The notes below the pieces were generated by a model, which saw nothing but the letters and a program-made list of their open reading frames with translations, was not told the DNA's origin and ran no database searches. Source: Streptomyces sp. LUP30 (lineage in GTDB: Bacteria; Actinomycetota; Actinomycetes; Streptomycetales; Streptomycetaceae). From it: DNA of 64,000 bases. A program made the position numbers and the translations under genes. Below are positions 1 through 9,190 of the stretch, piece after piece. Numbering within the stretch: the stretch's first letter is position 1; each line of letters starts with the position of its first letter. The stretch spans positions 131,182 through 195,181 of the forward strand of contig NZ_MJAJ01000001.1 in NCBI RefSeq assembly GCF_001746365.1, given 5' to 3'.

Positions 1-431
1 AGCAGGGAGGGGATGAGTGCGGGGTCGGGCTGGCCGGGGGTGGCGACGAGGGTGCCGTCGGCGTGCGGGATGCGGGCCTTCTCTGCCTGGGTGCCGATCG
101 TCTGCGAGACGAACTCGGCGTGCAGGCACTTGGACTGGAACCCGGCCCGGCAGATCTCGCAGGTGTTGTCGGAGATGACGAACGACCCGACGACGAAGTC
201 GCCCACCTTGACGTTCCTGACCTCGGAGCCGATCTCCTCCACGACGCCGACGTACTCGTGGCCCATGACCTGGTGATCGGCGGGCTCGATGCCGCGGTAC
301 GGCCACAGGTCGGAGCCGCAGATACAGGTCGCGGTCAGCTTCACGATGGCGTCGGTCGGCTCGACGATCTTCGGATCCTCGCGCTCCTCCACCCGGACGT
401 CGCCGGCCGTGTACATCACTACTCCACGCAT
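1..431 (-). CDS. Zinc-dependent alcohol dehydrogenase, C-terminus beyond the window
   Basis: The N-terminal 143 residues of a medium-chain zinc alcohol dehydrogenase read leftwards off the window edge from an ATG at 431. The GroES-like fold is recognisable: catalytic zinc ligands in CICGSD and GHEYVG, and the structural-zinc lobe with CEICRAGFQSKC. Family members oxidise alcohols or reduce aldehydes with NAD(P) in the cytosol. The substrate cannot be inferred because the Rossmann domain lies outside. It follows the MFS gene on the same strand with a 94-base gap, so the two may be co-transcribed. Confidence 0.9.
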   Translation of the reverse strand, partial: MRGVVMYTAGDVRVEEREDPKIVEPTDAIVKLTATCICGSDLWPYRGIEPADHQVMGHEYVGVVEEIGSEVRNVKVGDFVVGSFVISDNTCEICRAGFQSKCLHAEFVSQTIGTQAEKARIPHADGTLVATPGQPDPALIPSL

Positions 432-525
432 GGTGGGTCTCCTTGCTCTGTTGTGCCGGCGCCTACGGCGCCAGTTCGTGTCCGGGACGGCACGGCAGTG
501 CCGCGACCTGCTGGGTTGGTGGGAC

Positions 526-1758
526 TCACGCCGGCGAGCGCCGGCGCTGGATGCATGCGATGGCGATCGTGGGGATGAGGGTCAGTGCCGCAATGACGGT
601 GCCGATGACGGCAGGGCCCGTGGCGCCCAAGGAGGAGTCGAGGGTGAGTCCGGCGATCCAGGAACCGATGGCGGTGCCGAGGTTGAACGCCGACACGGTC
701 AGTGCTGACCCCAGGGTCGGGGCCTGGCCTGCGAAGCGCACGCACAGGGAAATGAGCACCGGGTTCGCACCCAGACCGAACAGACCCAGCAGGGCGATCA
801 GGACGACCGTGGGCGCAGCGTGGGTGGACAGCAGGCAGATCGCCAGCAGCAGTACGGTGGTCACCGCGGAGGCCGCGATCGTCGTCGCGTGCGGACGGTG
901 GTCCCCCAGTCGGCCTCCCACCAGGAAACCTCCCAGGGCCCCCAGACCGAAACCGACCAGCACCAGCGGTACCAGACCGGCGGCCAGATGGGCCCGGTCG
1001 GTCAGCAACGGCGAAATGTAGGTGTACGTCGACAGCACGCCACCGGTCGTGGTCGCGCAGGCGGCCAGCGTCAGCCACAGACGCCCCGAGCGCAGAGCCG
1101 CCAGCTCGGAGCGCACAGAGATCGCCTGGCCGCCGTCGGTGTCGTGCGGAACCTGGCGGGCGATGAGCGCCATGGCGGCCGCTCCGAGGACGGCCAGGGC
1201 CCAGAAGGGTCCCCGCCAGCCCATGAGCTGTCCGGCGAAGGCGCCCAGCGGCACACCGACGACGTTGGCGAGCATCGCGCCGGCGCCCACGACGCCCAGA
1301 GCGCGGGAACTCGCGGCGGGACCGGCGGCACGGGTGGCCACCACGTTGGCCACCGCCCAGAACGCCCCTGTTGCCAGCGCCGTCAGGAACCGTGCGCTCA
1401 GCAGCAGGGTGAAGCTGGAGCCGAGCGCGACGATGACGTGTCCGGCCGCGAAGACGCCCAGGGCAAGGATCAGGGTCAGCCGCTGGGGCAGCCGCAGCGT
1501 CAGCATCGCCATCAGCGGCGCGCCGACGATCATCCCTAGGGCGAAGACCGTGATCAGCAGTCCGGCTCGCGCCACACTGACCTGCACATCGCCCGCTATC
1601 TCGGGCAGCAGGCCCGCCACTACGAACTCGGTCGTGCCCATCAGGAATGTGCCCAGCGCCAGCACGTACACAACGAGCGGAAGCCGGGTGGGCGGCCGCC
1701 CGCGGTCACTGGCGCTTACATCGGCGGGGGCGTGGAGGGCTCCTCCTCGCGTGGTCAT
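526..1758 (-). CDS. MFS transporter, drug/arabinose efflux type
   Basis: A 410-residue major facilitator with about 12 hydrophobic segments beginning near residue 28 (LVVYVLALGTFLMGTTEF). The TTEFVVAGLLPEIA segment in helix 1 is typical of the AraJ/Cmx/YdhP-type proton-driven exporters, some of which give chloramphenicol or multidrug resistance. The real substrate is unknown. The start at 1758 leaves a cytoplasmic leader of about 25 residues. It is divergent from an XRE regulator 136 bases away, which is the likely controller, and is followed on the same strand by an alcohol dehydrogenase. Confidence 0.88.
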   Translation of the reverse strand: MTTRGGALHAPADVSASDRGRPPTRLPLVVYVLALGTFLMGTTEFVVAGLLPEIAGDVQVSVARAGLLITVFALGMIVGAPLMAMLTLRLPQRLTLILALGVFAAGHVIVALGSSFTLLLSARFLTALATGAFWAVANVVATRAAGPAASSRALGVVGAGAMLANVVGVPLGAFAGQLMGWRGPFWALAVLGAAAMALIARQVPHDTDGGQAISVRSELAALRSGRLWLTLAACATTTGGVLSTYTYISPLLTDRAHLAAGLVPLVLVGFGLGALGGFLVGGRLGDHRPHATTIAASAVTTVLLLAICLLSTHAAPTVVLIALLGLFGLGANPVLISLCVRFAGQAPTLGSALTVSAFNLGTAIGSWIAGLTLDSSLGATGPAVIGTVIAALTLIPTIAIACIQRRRSPA

Positions 1759-1894
1759 GCATCATCTCCGCAGCGATCGACATCGGGGTGCGCGTCCCAC
1801 GAAACCGCTCCTTCCGCCCGCGCGGGAGGCTGCGTTTATAGGGGGGACAAGCTCGACCCCCCTGCCGGGGATTGCGGGCCGTAGCGTGGGAAGC

Positions 1895-2797
1895 ATGGAA
1901 AGCCGCTCCGAGAACCGCGCCGACATCCGTGACTTCCTCGCCCGCCGGCGCGCCCAGCTCACCCCCGAGCAGGTCGGCCTGCCCACCAGCGGCCGGCGCC
2001 GGGTGCCCGGGCTGCGCCGTGAGGAGGTCGCCGTTCTCGCCGGGGTGAGCACCGAGTGGTACACGCGGCTGGAGAAGGGCCACATCAGCGGTGTGTCCGA
2101 GGAGGTCCTCGACGCGGTGGCGCGCACCCTGCAGCTGAGCGAGGACGAACGCATCTACCTGTTCGACCTGGCCAAAGCGGCCCATCCCGGCCCCGCACCC
2201 CGGCGCCGCCGCAAGGCCGTCGACGTCCCGCCCCGCGTCCAGTGGCTCCTCGACTCCATGACGCTGTCCGCGGCCTTCGTCAGCAACGGCCGCCTGGACA
2301 TCGTGGCCACCAACGCCCTGGCCCGCGCCCTGTTCGTGCCGATGTTCGACAGTCGCACCACCGGCGAGCGCAGCCTCCCCAACTTCGCCCGGTACTACTT
2401 CCTCGACGACGCCTCCCACGACTTCGTCGAGGACTGGGACCGCGCTGCCGACACCACCGTCGCACTGTTGCGCGCCGAAGCCGGCCGCTATCCCAATGAC
2501 AGGGCACTGCGTGAACTCGTCGGCGAGCTGTCCACCGTCAGCGCCGAATTCCGCACCCGGTGGGCCGCCCACAACGTGCGCATCCACCACGGCGGAGTCA
2601 AACGCTTCCACCACCCCGACGCCGGCCCACTGGAACTGACCTATCAGCCACTGGACCTGCCCATCTCCGCTCACGAGGCGCACTCGCTGACCATCTACAC
2701 CGCCCAGCCGGGCACCCCCGACGAAGAACGACTCAAGCTCCTCGCCAGCTGGACGGCCACCCCCGGACCCACCAGCTCGCTGCGCCGACGGTCGTGA
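1895..2797 (+). CDS. XRE-family regulator with MmyB-like ligand-binding domain
   Basis: A 300-residue regulator. Residues about 8-80 form a helix-turn-helix (RRRVPGLRREEVAVLAGVS, then TEWYTRLEKGHISGVSEEVL). The rest matches the MmyB-like sensor domain that often binds small lipophilic ligands (WLLDSMT, ATNALARALF, NFARYYFLDD). This architecture is very common in actinomycetes, typically divergent from an oxidoreductase or exporter. Start chosen at the ATG at 1895; longer in-frame readings overlap the opposite-strand MFS gene. It probably controls the MFS-dehydrogenase pair; the ligand is unknown. Confidence 0.88.
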   Translation: MESRSENRADIRDFLARRRAQLTPEQVGLPTSGRRRVPGLRREEVAVLAGVSTEWYTRLEKGHISGVSEEVLDAVARTLQLSEDERIYLFDLAKAAHPGPAPRRRRKAVDVPPRVQWLLDSMTLSAAFVSNGRLDIVATNALARALFVPMFDSRTTGERSLPNFARYYFLDDASHDFVEDWDRAADTTVALLRAEAGRYPNDRALRELVGELSTVSAEFRTRWAAHNVRIHHGGVKRFHHPDAGPLELTYQPLDLPISAHEAHSLTIYTAQPGTPDEERLKLLASWTATPGPTSSLRRRS

Positions 2798-3105
2798 GCC
2801 GGGTGAGCCGGACCGTTGCGGTGCAGGAGAGCCGAGGTGATGACGCCCGCAGGCCGGCGTGGTTGCGGTCGGCCAGCAGCAGGCCTGACTGCAGGGCGGC
2901 GGGCAGACGGCGAACGAGTTTGCTGACCCTGGCGATCGAATCGGAAGCCGCAGCAAAGAGGGCCGAAGTGCGGCACTCGATTGGCAACCCAGAACCCCGT
3001 CGCCGCGCCGGCGCCGATGAAGGTCATGGAGTTCGTCCAGCGTGCCGGTCTGCCCTCAGGGAATGTTGAACATCCGCCGCAGGCAGCAGCAAACCGCCGA
3101 GCAGC
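2798..3105. other. No gene recognised
   Basis: About 300 bases of GC-rich sequence between the regulator and the decayed TetR fragment. Open frames on both strands show no recognisable family. Confidence 0.4.
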
Positions 3106-3545
3106 TCATCGACGGCCCGCACTGCCCTGCCGTCGAAAACGGAAGGCCTGAAAGGCCAGATCCGGTAGGCGACAGGCGCAGACCGCTTTGCATCTGAGGG
3201 CCGGCGACGATCCGAGAGGTCCACCCCTTCCTCCGGCCGTTACCCGGGTGCCTGAACCTGATTCCTGGGCTGGCGGAAAGCCGAGGAAGGAGCCTCGGAT
3301 GCGTCCTGCCCCAAAACTGAGCCCGTCCAGCAGGAGCTCCCCGAGTTCGGAGAAGACGTCGCCGGCGGCCAGGCCGATGCTCTCCAGAAGGGCACCCGAC
3401 TGGACTGCGTCCATCGTGACCGCCACGACCTGGGCGGCGAAAGGGCCGTTCAGCGCGCGGAAGACGCCGCTCTGCACGCCCTCCTCGATCAGTTCGTGGA
3501 CTCGTTGCGCCGCGCGGCGGAGTTCGTGCGTAGATCTCTGCTGCT
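3106..3545 (-). pseudogene. TetR-family C-terminal remnant
   Basis: Reading leftwards from about 3545, the frame gives a TetR-type C-terminal effector region (ELRRAAQRVHELIEEGVQSG, FAAQVVAVTMDAVQSGAL) followed by a run with no similarity to the family up to a stop at 3106. No DNA-binding N-terminus is present. Just upstream the sequence turns into an IS701-like transposase fragment on the other strand, so the gene was probably cut by transposition and then decayed. Confidence 0.5.
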
Positions 3546-3589
3546 GGTTCTTAGCCGACCATGTCGTCGTAGAAGGCGCTGGCCCGGTC

Positions 3590-3918
3590 TACGTGGTCGC
3601 GCTCAAGCGCACCGCGGCGCCCGGGGTTTCGCGCCGACCAGCCGCACACTCCCATCGTAGCGGCCCACGCCCTGACCTGGCGTGATACCAAGCGTCCCGG
3701 CGACTGGACGCACGTGGCGCGGCGCCTCCGCGACGGGCACACCGAGACCTGGTGGGTCGCCGATGCCCGCCCGAGCGGCTACGGCCCCGACTCACCCTGC
3801 CTACTGGTCGTGGGCCACCACCGACCCAGCCTGCCTGCCGGAGAAGGCCACTTGGTACCTGGCCACCAATCTGCCCCCCAGCGGGCAGCCTGCCTCCCGC
3901 GAAGCGCAACGAGACTGA
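3590..3918 (+). pseudogene. IS701-family transposase C-terminal remnant
   Basis: A frame from about 3590 reads HTPIVAAHALTWRDTKRPGD and HTETWWVADARPSGYGPDS, then continues after a one-base shift near 3812 as ATTDPACLPEKATWYLATNL to a stop at 3918. These are typical of the C-terminal half of IS701-type DDE transposases. The N-terminal half is missing and the frame is broken, so it is inactive. Confidence 0.65.
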
Positions 3919-4036
3919 TCGTCGTGAAGGTGGTGAGCGCCGCCTTCACCCACAGGTGCCGGAGTGAACTGGGCGGCTTCGACCGGGGCTACCCCTGCGC
4001 GAGGATTCCTGTGGCGACCTTGGCACATCCCGTGGC

Positions 4037-4765
4037 TCAGCTCGCCAGGTACGCGGCGAACTGCGTCTCGAGGGCCGGGTACAGCAGGGTCAGGTCGTCG
4101 TGCAGCGTGGACTTCACGTTGCGACTGAGCTCATCGACGATGGCCTCGGGCCGACCTGCCTCCAGCGCGCCCAGGGCGCTGCGGGCCACGTCGGCGGGCG
4201 GGGTCTTGGCGATGTCGATGCCGGCTTGCATGTCCGTGTCGACCGGCCCGACGTGGACGGCGACGACTTCGGTCCCCTGCGTCTTGAGCTGCTGCCTGGC
4301 GGCGTTGGTGTAGCTCCATGCAGCCGCCTTCGACGCGCTGTACGTTGCGGCCACGGGGTACGCCGCCCAGGAGACGACCGAGAGCATGTTGACGAAGGCA
4401 CCGCCACCGTTGGCTGCCACGACCGGGGCGAAGGCTTGCGTCATGGCGATGAGCCCGAAGTAGTTCACCTCGAGTTCGTTGCGCGCGACGTCGAGCGGTG
4501 CGGAGAGGGCGAGGTTTCCGCTGGCGATCCCGGCGTTGTTCACGACGATCGCGACATCGGCGAACTCGGCCGCCGCGGCGGCGACAGCCGCCGGGTCCGT
4601 CACGTCCAGCGCGACGGGCGTGAGCCGCGGATCGGTGATCGTGGCGGCATCGCGTGCAGCCGCGTACACCTTGGTTGCACCGCGCTCAAGGAGTTCCTCC
4701 GCGAATGCCTTGCCGATGCCACGGTTGGCACCGGTCACCAGTGCGACCGAACCTTTGATCTTCAT
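4037..4765 (-). CDS. SDR family NAD(P)-dependent oxidoreductase
   Basis: A 242-residue classical short-chain dehydrogenase. Visible motifs: TGANRGIG (11-18, dinucleotide binding), NNAG (76-79), catalytic S129 and Y142-S-A-S-K146, and N101 in the active-site relay. Length is normal. The substrate is not predictable. It lies 218 bases downstream of a second SDR on the same strand, in a cluster headed by a TetR regulator, but lacks the shared promoter motif in its own upstream gap. Confidence 0.9.
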   Translation of the reverse strand: MKIKGSVALVTGANRGIGKAFAEELLERGATKVYAAARDAATITDPRLTPVALDVTDPAAVAAAAAEFADVAIVVNNAGIASGNLALSAPLDVARNELEVNYFGLIAMTQAFAPVVAANGGGAFVNMLSVVSWAAYPVAATYSASKAAAWSYTNAARQQLKTQGTEVVAVHVGPVDTDMQAGIDIAKTPPADVARSALGALEAGRPEAIVDELSRNVKSTLHDDLTLLYPALETQFAAYLAS

Positions 4766-4983
4766 GTCTGCCTCTTCTGATCAGGTGTTGGGGGTTGGGC
4801 GCGGCCACGGGGTTGAGCGACGACGCCTCGAGCGCGACTGCTGCCCGATGGCGTTCCTGCGGGACTGTCCGCCGGCAAGACACCTGGCGTGTACCGGTCG
4901 TCTCGTTGCCGAAGCGTCGATGGCGTGTGGCTGCGGACCGAGGCCGTGCGGTTCGCCTTGTGATGCGGTCCGTCTGCGAGGGG

Positions 4984-5799
4984 TCAGCCGGGCAGCTGGT
5001 TGAGCTTGCGCATTTGCCGGTCGAATGCCCGCGCGGGCACGATGCGGCGCAGCACGCTGACACGTGAGGCTGTCGGGCCGGCGGCGTAGCGCTGCTTCGG
5101 CTTCGGTGCGGTGGCCGCGGTCACGATCACCTTGGCGACGACGGACGGATCGTCGCCCTTCTTGATCAGTTCCGCGACGAGTTGGTCGAATATGCCGCGC
5201 TGTTTCGCGTAGACGGGCAGCGGCAGGTCGGAGCGCACGGCGTTCGCGTCGAACGAGGTTTTGGTCAGGGCGGGTTCGACCAGCAGTACCCGCACCCCGT
5301 GCTCGCGGACCTCGTGGTCCACGGACTCGGAGTAGCCCTCGATCGCGTGTTTCGAGGCGGCGTACATGGCCATGTAGGGCTGCGGGACGAGCCCGACGAC
5401 GGACGAGAGGTTGATGATGCGCCCGGATCCCTGGCCGCGCATGTGCGGCAGGACGGCCTTCATCATGCGTATGGCGCCGAAGACGTTGACGTCGATGATG
5501 CGCTGATCCTGCGCGAGCGAGCTTTCCTCGGCGGCGCCCGCCGCGCCGATGCCGGCGTTGTTGACGAGCACGTCGATCCCTCCGAACCGCTCGATCACCT
5601 GTTTGACCACGGTGGTGGCTGACTCGGCGCCGGTCACGTCCAGATCGAGCATCGTCACGCCCGGGGTGGGGGCGAGCCCGGAGGTGTTGCGGCTCGTCCC
5701 CACCACCTCGAATCCCGCCTCGGCGAGAGCGGCGGCGGCCGCCTTCCCGATTCCCGAGGATGCCCCTGTCACCAGTGCCACCGGCCTGTTCGTCGTCAC
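4984..5799 (-). CDS. SDR family oxidoreductase
   Basis: A classical SDR of 271 residues. Motifs, numbered from the alternative ATG at 5814: TGASSGIG, NNAG (85-88), S138, and Y151-A-A-S-K155. The GTG at 5799 is preferred because AAGGAGA lies six bases before it; the upstream ATG would place that ribosome site inside the gene. The C-terminal tail is basic. The promoter carries a 16-bp motif nearly identical to one upstream of the TetR gene at 6071-6655, so this gene is probably a direct target of that regulator. Confidence 0.88.
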   Translation of the reverse strand: MTTNRPVALVTGASSGIGKAAAAALAEAGFEVVGTSRNTSGLAPTPGVTMLDLDVTGAESATTVVKQVIERFGGIDVLVNNAGIGAAGAAEESSLAQDQRIIDVNVFGAIRMMKAVLPHMRGQGSGRIINLSSVVGLVPQPYMAMYAASKHAIEGYSESVDHEVREHGVRVLLVEPALTKTSFDANAVRSDLPLPVYAKQRGIFDQLVAELIKKGDDPSVVAKVIVTAATAPKPKQRYAAGPTASRVSVLRRIVPARAFDRQMRKLNQLPG

Positions 5800-5831
5800 C
5801 GCAGTCTCCTTCATCAGTGAATCAAGGCTGA

Positions 5832-5847
5832 TTGAATTATGTTCGTA
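5832..5847 (+). promoter_or_regulatory. Candidate TetR operator upstream of the SDR gene
   Basis: TTGAATTATGTTCGTA lies 33 to 48 bases upstream of the SDR start at 5799. It matches 15 of 16 positions with a copy in the promoter of the TetR gene. The surrounding AT-rich tract probably also contains the -10 and -35 elements. Confidence 0.5.
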
Positions 5848-6070
5848 ATACTATACGGCCGGATGGAGTCGCCTGGCAAGCGGGCTGATCGGGCGGCACT
5901 TTAGGGCGACGTCCGGAGTGGAGGAGGGTGCGGGCAGACGGTCCGGCGGCGCTCGTCGGGGGCGGGTGATCCGGCGCGCGTGTGACCCGTCGATTTGCAT
6001 CGAGCGGCGCTGATGTCAGTACACGCGGCCGCCCCTGTGCGCGGGACTGCAGCTCCGGCGCTGCGGTGCC

Positions 6071-6655
6071 TCAGCTCGGCTTCGGCACGCTCAGGAGGGC
6101 GAGGGCGTTGCTGATGCCCTGTTCGAGAACCGCCTGCGACAACTGTTCATCCGCCAGAGCACGGGCCAGTTGCAGCGTGCCGACCATCCCGGCGTAGGCG
6201 GTGAGCACCGCAAGGCGCAGCGACGCCGGATCATGCGGCGCCAGCCGCTCGGCGATGTCGTCGGCAATGGCGACCACTCCGTCGGTGTAAGCCTGTTTGG
6301 TCGCCCGCCCGCACCGGCCGATCTCGTCGAGCAGGGCGGCGGACGGGCAGCCTTCCGCGGGATGGTCGCGATGCTCGATGGAGAGGTATGCGCGCACGAG
6401 CTGTTCGACGCCGCCATCACCCGCCATCGCGTCCAGGCTCTCGGCCAGGTCGCGAAGTTGTTGTGCGACGGCGTTGACGACCAGGTCGTCCTTGGATGCG
6501 AAATGGGCGTAGAAGGCGCCGTTGGTCAACCCGGCGTCCGACATGAGCACGGCGACCCCGGAGCCGTCGATGCCGTCGCGCTTGAGCCGGCGCCCGGCCG
6601 CCTCGACGATGCGCTGCCGGGTGGCCTGCTTGTGCTCTTTCCCGTAGCGAGCCAA
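6071..6655 (-). CDS. TetR/AcrR family transcriptional regulator
   Basis: A 194-residue TetR repressor. The N-terminal HTH (ATRQRIVEAAGRRLKRDGID, TNGAFYAHFASKDDLV) is complete and the C-terminal domain resembles the type found beside SDR and quinone-reductase genes. Start is a TTG at 6655 preceded by GGAGGACCG. A perfect 10-bp palindrome and a 16-bp motif shared with the SDR promoter lie upstream, consistent with autoregulation and control of the downstream SDR gene. Ligand unknown. Confidence 0.9.
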   Translation of the reverse strand: MARYGKEHKQATRQRIVEAAGRRLKRDGIDGSGVAVLMSDAGLTNGAFYAHFASKDDLVVNAVAQQLRDLAESLDAMAGDGGVEQLVRAYLSIEHRDHPAEGCPSAALLDEIGRCGRATKQAYTDGVVAIADDIAERLAPHDPASLRLAVLTAYAGMVGTLQLARALADEQLSQAVLEQGISNALALLSVPKPS

Positions 6656-6700
6656 CGGTCCTCCTTCACCTGCGGACGACCATCGCCCAGACTTAACCTT

Positions 6701-6720
6701 ATCGTACGATCATAATTCAA
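6701..6720 (-). promoter_or_regulatory. Candidate TetR operator (autoregulatory)
   Basis: Read on the minus strand this is TTGAATTATGATCGTACGAT. It contains the perfect palindrome ATCGTACGAT (6701-6710) and the motif shared with the SDR promoter at 5832-5847. It lies 46 to 65 bases before the TTG start of the TetR gene. Confidence 0.5.
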
Positions 6721-7019
6721 CGAGTGGCACCCAAGTGGTCGCCATGCCCCCTTCAGGAACAGGTACTCAGCTTGTTCTTTTTCTTCTGATCTCGAACGGT
6801 GTCCCGAACAACGTCTCGTCCAAGCCGTCCTCTGCCTGCATCTGGCCAGCGCAGGACTGGTCGTCGTCGAGCTGGCCGTGGTCGTTGCGCGCGGTGGCGC
6901 TGTCACGGCTCGCATTCGCCTCTGTGGCGCCCTGCCCGGTGCCGACGCTTTGCCTGGCGGGCCGCTGCGGCGGGCGAGTTGGGCGCCGCGGCGGGCGCAA
7001 GGCAGCTCGACCAGGACGC

Positions 7020-7330
7020 GGGTTGTTCTAGCAGTTGGTCAGGTCCACGAGGAGATCGCAGGGTCATTGGCGTACGCCTCGCGCTCTTCGGGTGACCATT
7101 GCCCCAGGCGCCGGAGTCCCAGGCCTCGGCGAGCGGGACCAGTTGGTCGATGTCCAGACCGCGGGGGCCGTCGATGGAGCGGCGTCGTACGGGGAGTACC
7201 ACTGGCCCCCGGTCAGGGTGCAGCGCTGGCTCTGCTCGGGTGCGGTGACGGCCTCGGCCTTGAGCACCTCGGCGCGGGTGTTGCAGCCGTCCTTGTCGGC
7301 GTCCACCCATGCCGTAGCCGAGGATCTGCA
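7020..7330 (-). pseudogene. Secreted HNH nuclease remnant (GmrSD/DUF1524-like)
   Basis: Three frames must be joined to read the protein leftwards: VQILGYG, then WVDADKDGCNTRAEVLKAEA, CTLTGGQWYSPYD, IDGPRGLDIDQLVPLAEAWD and SPEEREAYANDPA, ending at a stop. This is the core of the small secreted HNH nucleases common in Streptomyces; the 'DIDQLVPLAEAW' segment replaces the usual 'DIDHVVPLAEAW', so the catalytic His is changed to Gln. Both ends and the C-terminal 'TNRSK'-type part are lost. Non-functional. Confidence 0.6.
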
Positions 7331-7355
7331 CCTCACAACAGCGATCGAACCCCCG

Positions 7356-7796
7356 CTATGCGGGGCGCAGGACGGGATCGATGTCTGCCAGGCTTTCGTG
7401 CAGCCGACGGGCCCCCCGGGCAACACGATCGTCGGTGTCGCCCGACATCTCCTCGCAGAGCCGTAGCGCCTCGTCCAGGTCGTCCGAGAAGATGCTGAAG
7501 ACATCGAAGATCGCGGTGTGGATGTAATCGGCATGGTTGTCGTTGGCGACTGCCAGTGCGGACGCGACGATCGTCAGTCCGGCCCTGTCCTTTCGCCGAA
7601 GCAAGCCCTCCGCGGTCCGCCGGGTGACGAAGGTGTCGCCACTGTCGAGCACAAGCCCCAGCAGCGGCTCAACGGCCTCCGGCATCTCCGCGAACCCTGC
7701 CAGGCTGTGACCGGCATCCGCCCGGTCACGCCAGTCATCGCTTCGCCCGAGTTCGCCAAGGGTCACGACCACCGCACGCCGCAGGTCACTGTCCAC
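7356..7796 (-). CDS. HEAT-repeat protein
   Basis: A 146-residue all-helical protein starting at a GTG. It shows HEAT-like repeats: paired helices with DWRDRADAGHSLAGF, AVEPLLGLVLDSGDTFVTR and RRTAEGLLRRKDRAGL. Such small HEAT proteins act as protein-protein adaptors; no enzymatic motif is present. It stands alone, 26 bases upstream of the HNH nuclease remnant on the same strand. Function unknown. Confidence 0.7.
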   Translation of the reverse strand: MDSDLRRAVVVTLGELGRSDDWRDRADAGHSLAGFAEMPEAVEPLLGLVLDSGDTFVTRRTAEGLLRRKDRAGLTIVASALAVANDNHADYIHTAIFDVFSIFSDDLDEALRLCEEMSGDTDDRVARGARRLHESLADIDPVLRPA

Positions 7797-8127
7797 GGAT
7801 TCGCTCGCCCCTTCCCACGATTCCGGTCAAAATATCAGCGGGGCGCCCTACCGGATGATCGCCAGGACAGGCCCTAGGCGGGGCGGCCCCCCAAAGTGGT
7901 GGTGTGGCGGCTTTCCCGGGTGCCCGCGCCGGCGTTGGGCTGCAGTCTGCAGTGCAGATCGTGGGCTGGTCCTCAAGGCCGGTCGGCACCGGCAGCGCAG
8001 GCCCGCAGCCGCACGGGTCGACCGCGTCGGGCTCGCCTGACGGGAGTTCACGGGTCAGAGGAACGCTGTGCAAGGACCGCCGGGTGATTCCTTGTGTGAC
8101 TGCTCATCAATGTAGTACTTCTTATAC
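7797..8127. other. No gene; holds the promoter of the next gene pair
   Basis: No family is recognisable on either strand. The last 30 bases are AT-rich (AGTACTTCTTATAC just before the ATG at 8128), resembling a -10 element set directly against the start codon. Confidence 0.4.
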
Positions 8128-8373
8128 ATGAGCGAGCAGGTGCACAACAGGCTGGCGGTGGTGAGGGCTGAGCGCAAGGTGTCACGGCAAGCCCTCGCCG
8201 AGACGGTGGGGGTTCACTACCAAACCATCGGCTACATCGAGCGGGGGCAGTACAACCCCAGTCTGGACCTGGCACTGAAGATCGCCAGGTTCTTCGAACT
8301 ACCGGTGGAGGCATTGTTCTCCCTCGAGCCGTTCCGGCCGCTCACCGACGAGGTCTACGGGAGGAAGCAGTGA
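8128..8373 (+). CDS. Small XRE-family HTH regulator
   Basis: An 81-residue protein that is almost entirely one helix-turn-helix (RNLR-type: VRAERKVSRQALAETVGVHY, QTIGYIERGQYNPSLDLALK). This is the one-domain type that regulates a co-encoded membrane protein. There is no ribosome site before the ATG and a -10-like TTATAC abuts it, so the transcript may be leaderless. Its stop overlaps the start of the next gene (GTGA), indicating translational coupling. Confidence 0.85.
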   Translation: MSEQVHNRLAVVRAERKVSRQALAETVGVHYQTIGYIERGQYNPSLDLALKIARFFELPVEALFSLEPFRPLTDEVYGRKQ

Positions 8374-8873
8374 CAACGGCGACGAAGTACGACCGGCGGA
8401 TGTTCGCCATCATGAACGACCGGGCGGCTGCCCCGATGTATGCGACGGCCACGCGCAGGCGGGCCGTCGTCGGCACCCACCTACTGCTTACCGCGGCCGG
8501 CTTCAGCGCCTGGGCCACCACGAGCTTCAGCGATGCGCGCTGGCCGCTGTTCGCCACACTGGCCGTGCTGCCACTTTGGGTGGTGGCCACCGGCGTCATC
8601 AACGGAGCCACCCGCGGACTGCTCGAGCTGCGCAGCCGGATGCTGGACGAGCGTCAGCTCGCCGAGCGGGACCGCGTCCATGCCGTCGCCCACCGGATGA
8701 CCGGGGTGCTCCTGCTGCTGGCGGCAGTCGGCGTGGGCACGGCCGGATGGTTCGGGAATGTGCGGACCGAAGGCCTGGTCACACCGGCGCTGTTCGCCGT
8801 CCTCACCGTGCACTTGCTGATGCCGCTCTGGGTGGCCGGCCTGCGGATCCAGGGTAACCCGGCCGAGGACTGA
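8370..8873 (+). CDS. Four-helix membrane protein coupled to an HTH regulator
   Basis: 167 residues, GTG start inside the preceding gene's stop codon. Hydrophobic segments lie near residues 33-48, 54-74, 105-128 and 135-158. Between the second and third sits a charged RSRMLDERQLAERDRVHAVA helix, the arrangement seen in small DUF2178-like proteins. The HTH plus small membrane protein pair is widespread in Gram-positives; the role is not established. Confidence 0.75.
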   Translation: MTTATKYDRRMFAIMNDRAAAPMYATATRRRAVVGTHLLLTAAGFSAWATTSFSDARWPLFATLAVLPLWVVATGVINGATRGLLELRSRMLDERQLAERDRVHAVAHRMTGVLLLLAAVGVGTAGWFGNVRTEGLVTPALFAVLTVHLLMPLWVAGLRIQGNPAED

Positions 8874-8919
8874 TCCACCTTGCGGGTGACGGCCGCCCGC
8901 ATTCCGTTGAACCGCGGCG

Positions 8920-9190
8920 ATGGTGTCGGCCTTGGAGACGGGCTTGTCGTTCCACTCGCCGACCCTCAAGTGGCAAAACAGGAGGCCGGGAAGCCGCGCC
9001 ATCTTCGCACAGCTGGACCGCGGCATGACCGTGGCCAAGCTCCGCCGCGGCCGCCGCATCAAGGCAGAGAAGGGCCGGTACCAATACGGCACCCCGACCT
9101 ATGGCTGGCAGGCCCACAAGAAGGAGCTGAACGAGGAGGAGATGGAGCAGGCCGGCCGCGCCCGCGCCGTGGCCCGCCAACTCCGGGAGA
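8920..9190 (+). pseudogene. Serine recombinase fragment
   Basis: The frame gives RAIFAQLDRGMTVAKLRRGR, RIKAEKGRYQYGTPTYGWQA and NEEEMEQAGRARAV. This matches the linker after the catalytic domain of large serine recombinases/resolvases. The catalytic N-terminus and the DNA-binding C-terminus are absent and the fragment runs into an IS5-like remnant on the opposite strand. Confidence 0.55.

Noticed and set aside
1706..2956. 416-codon minus-strand frame over the XRE regulator
   Set aside because: Shadow of the regulator gene; no family similarity and poor start context.
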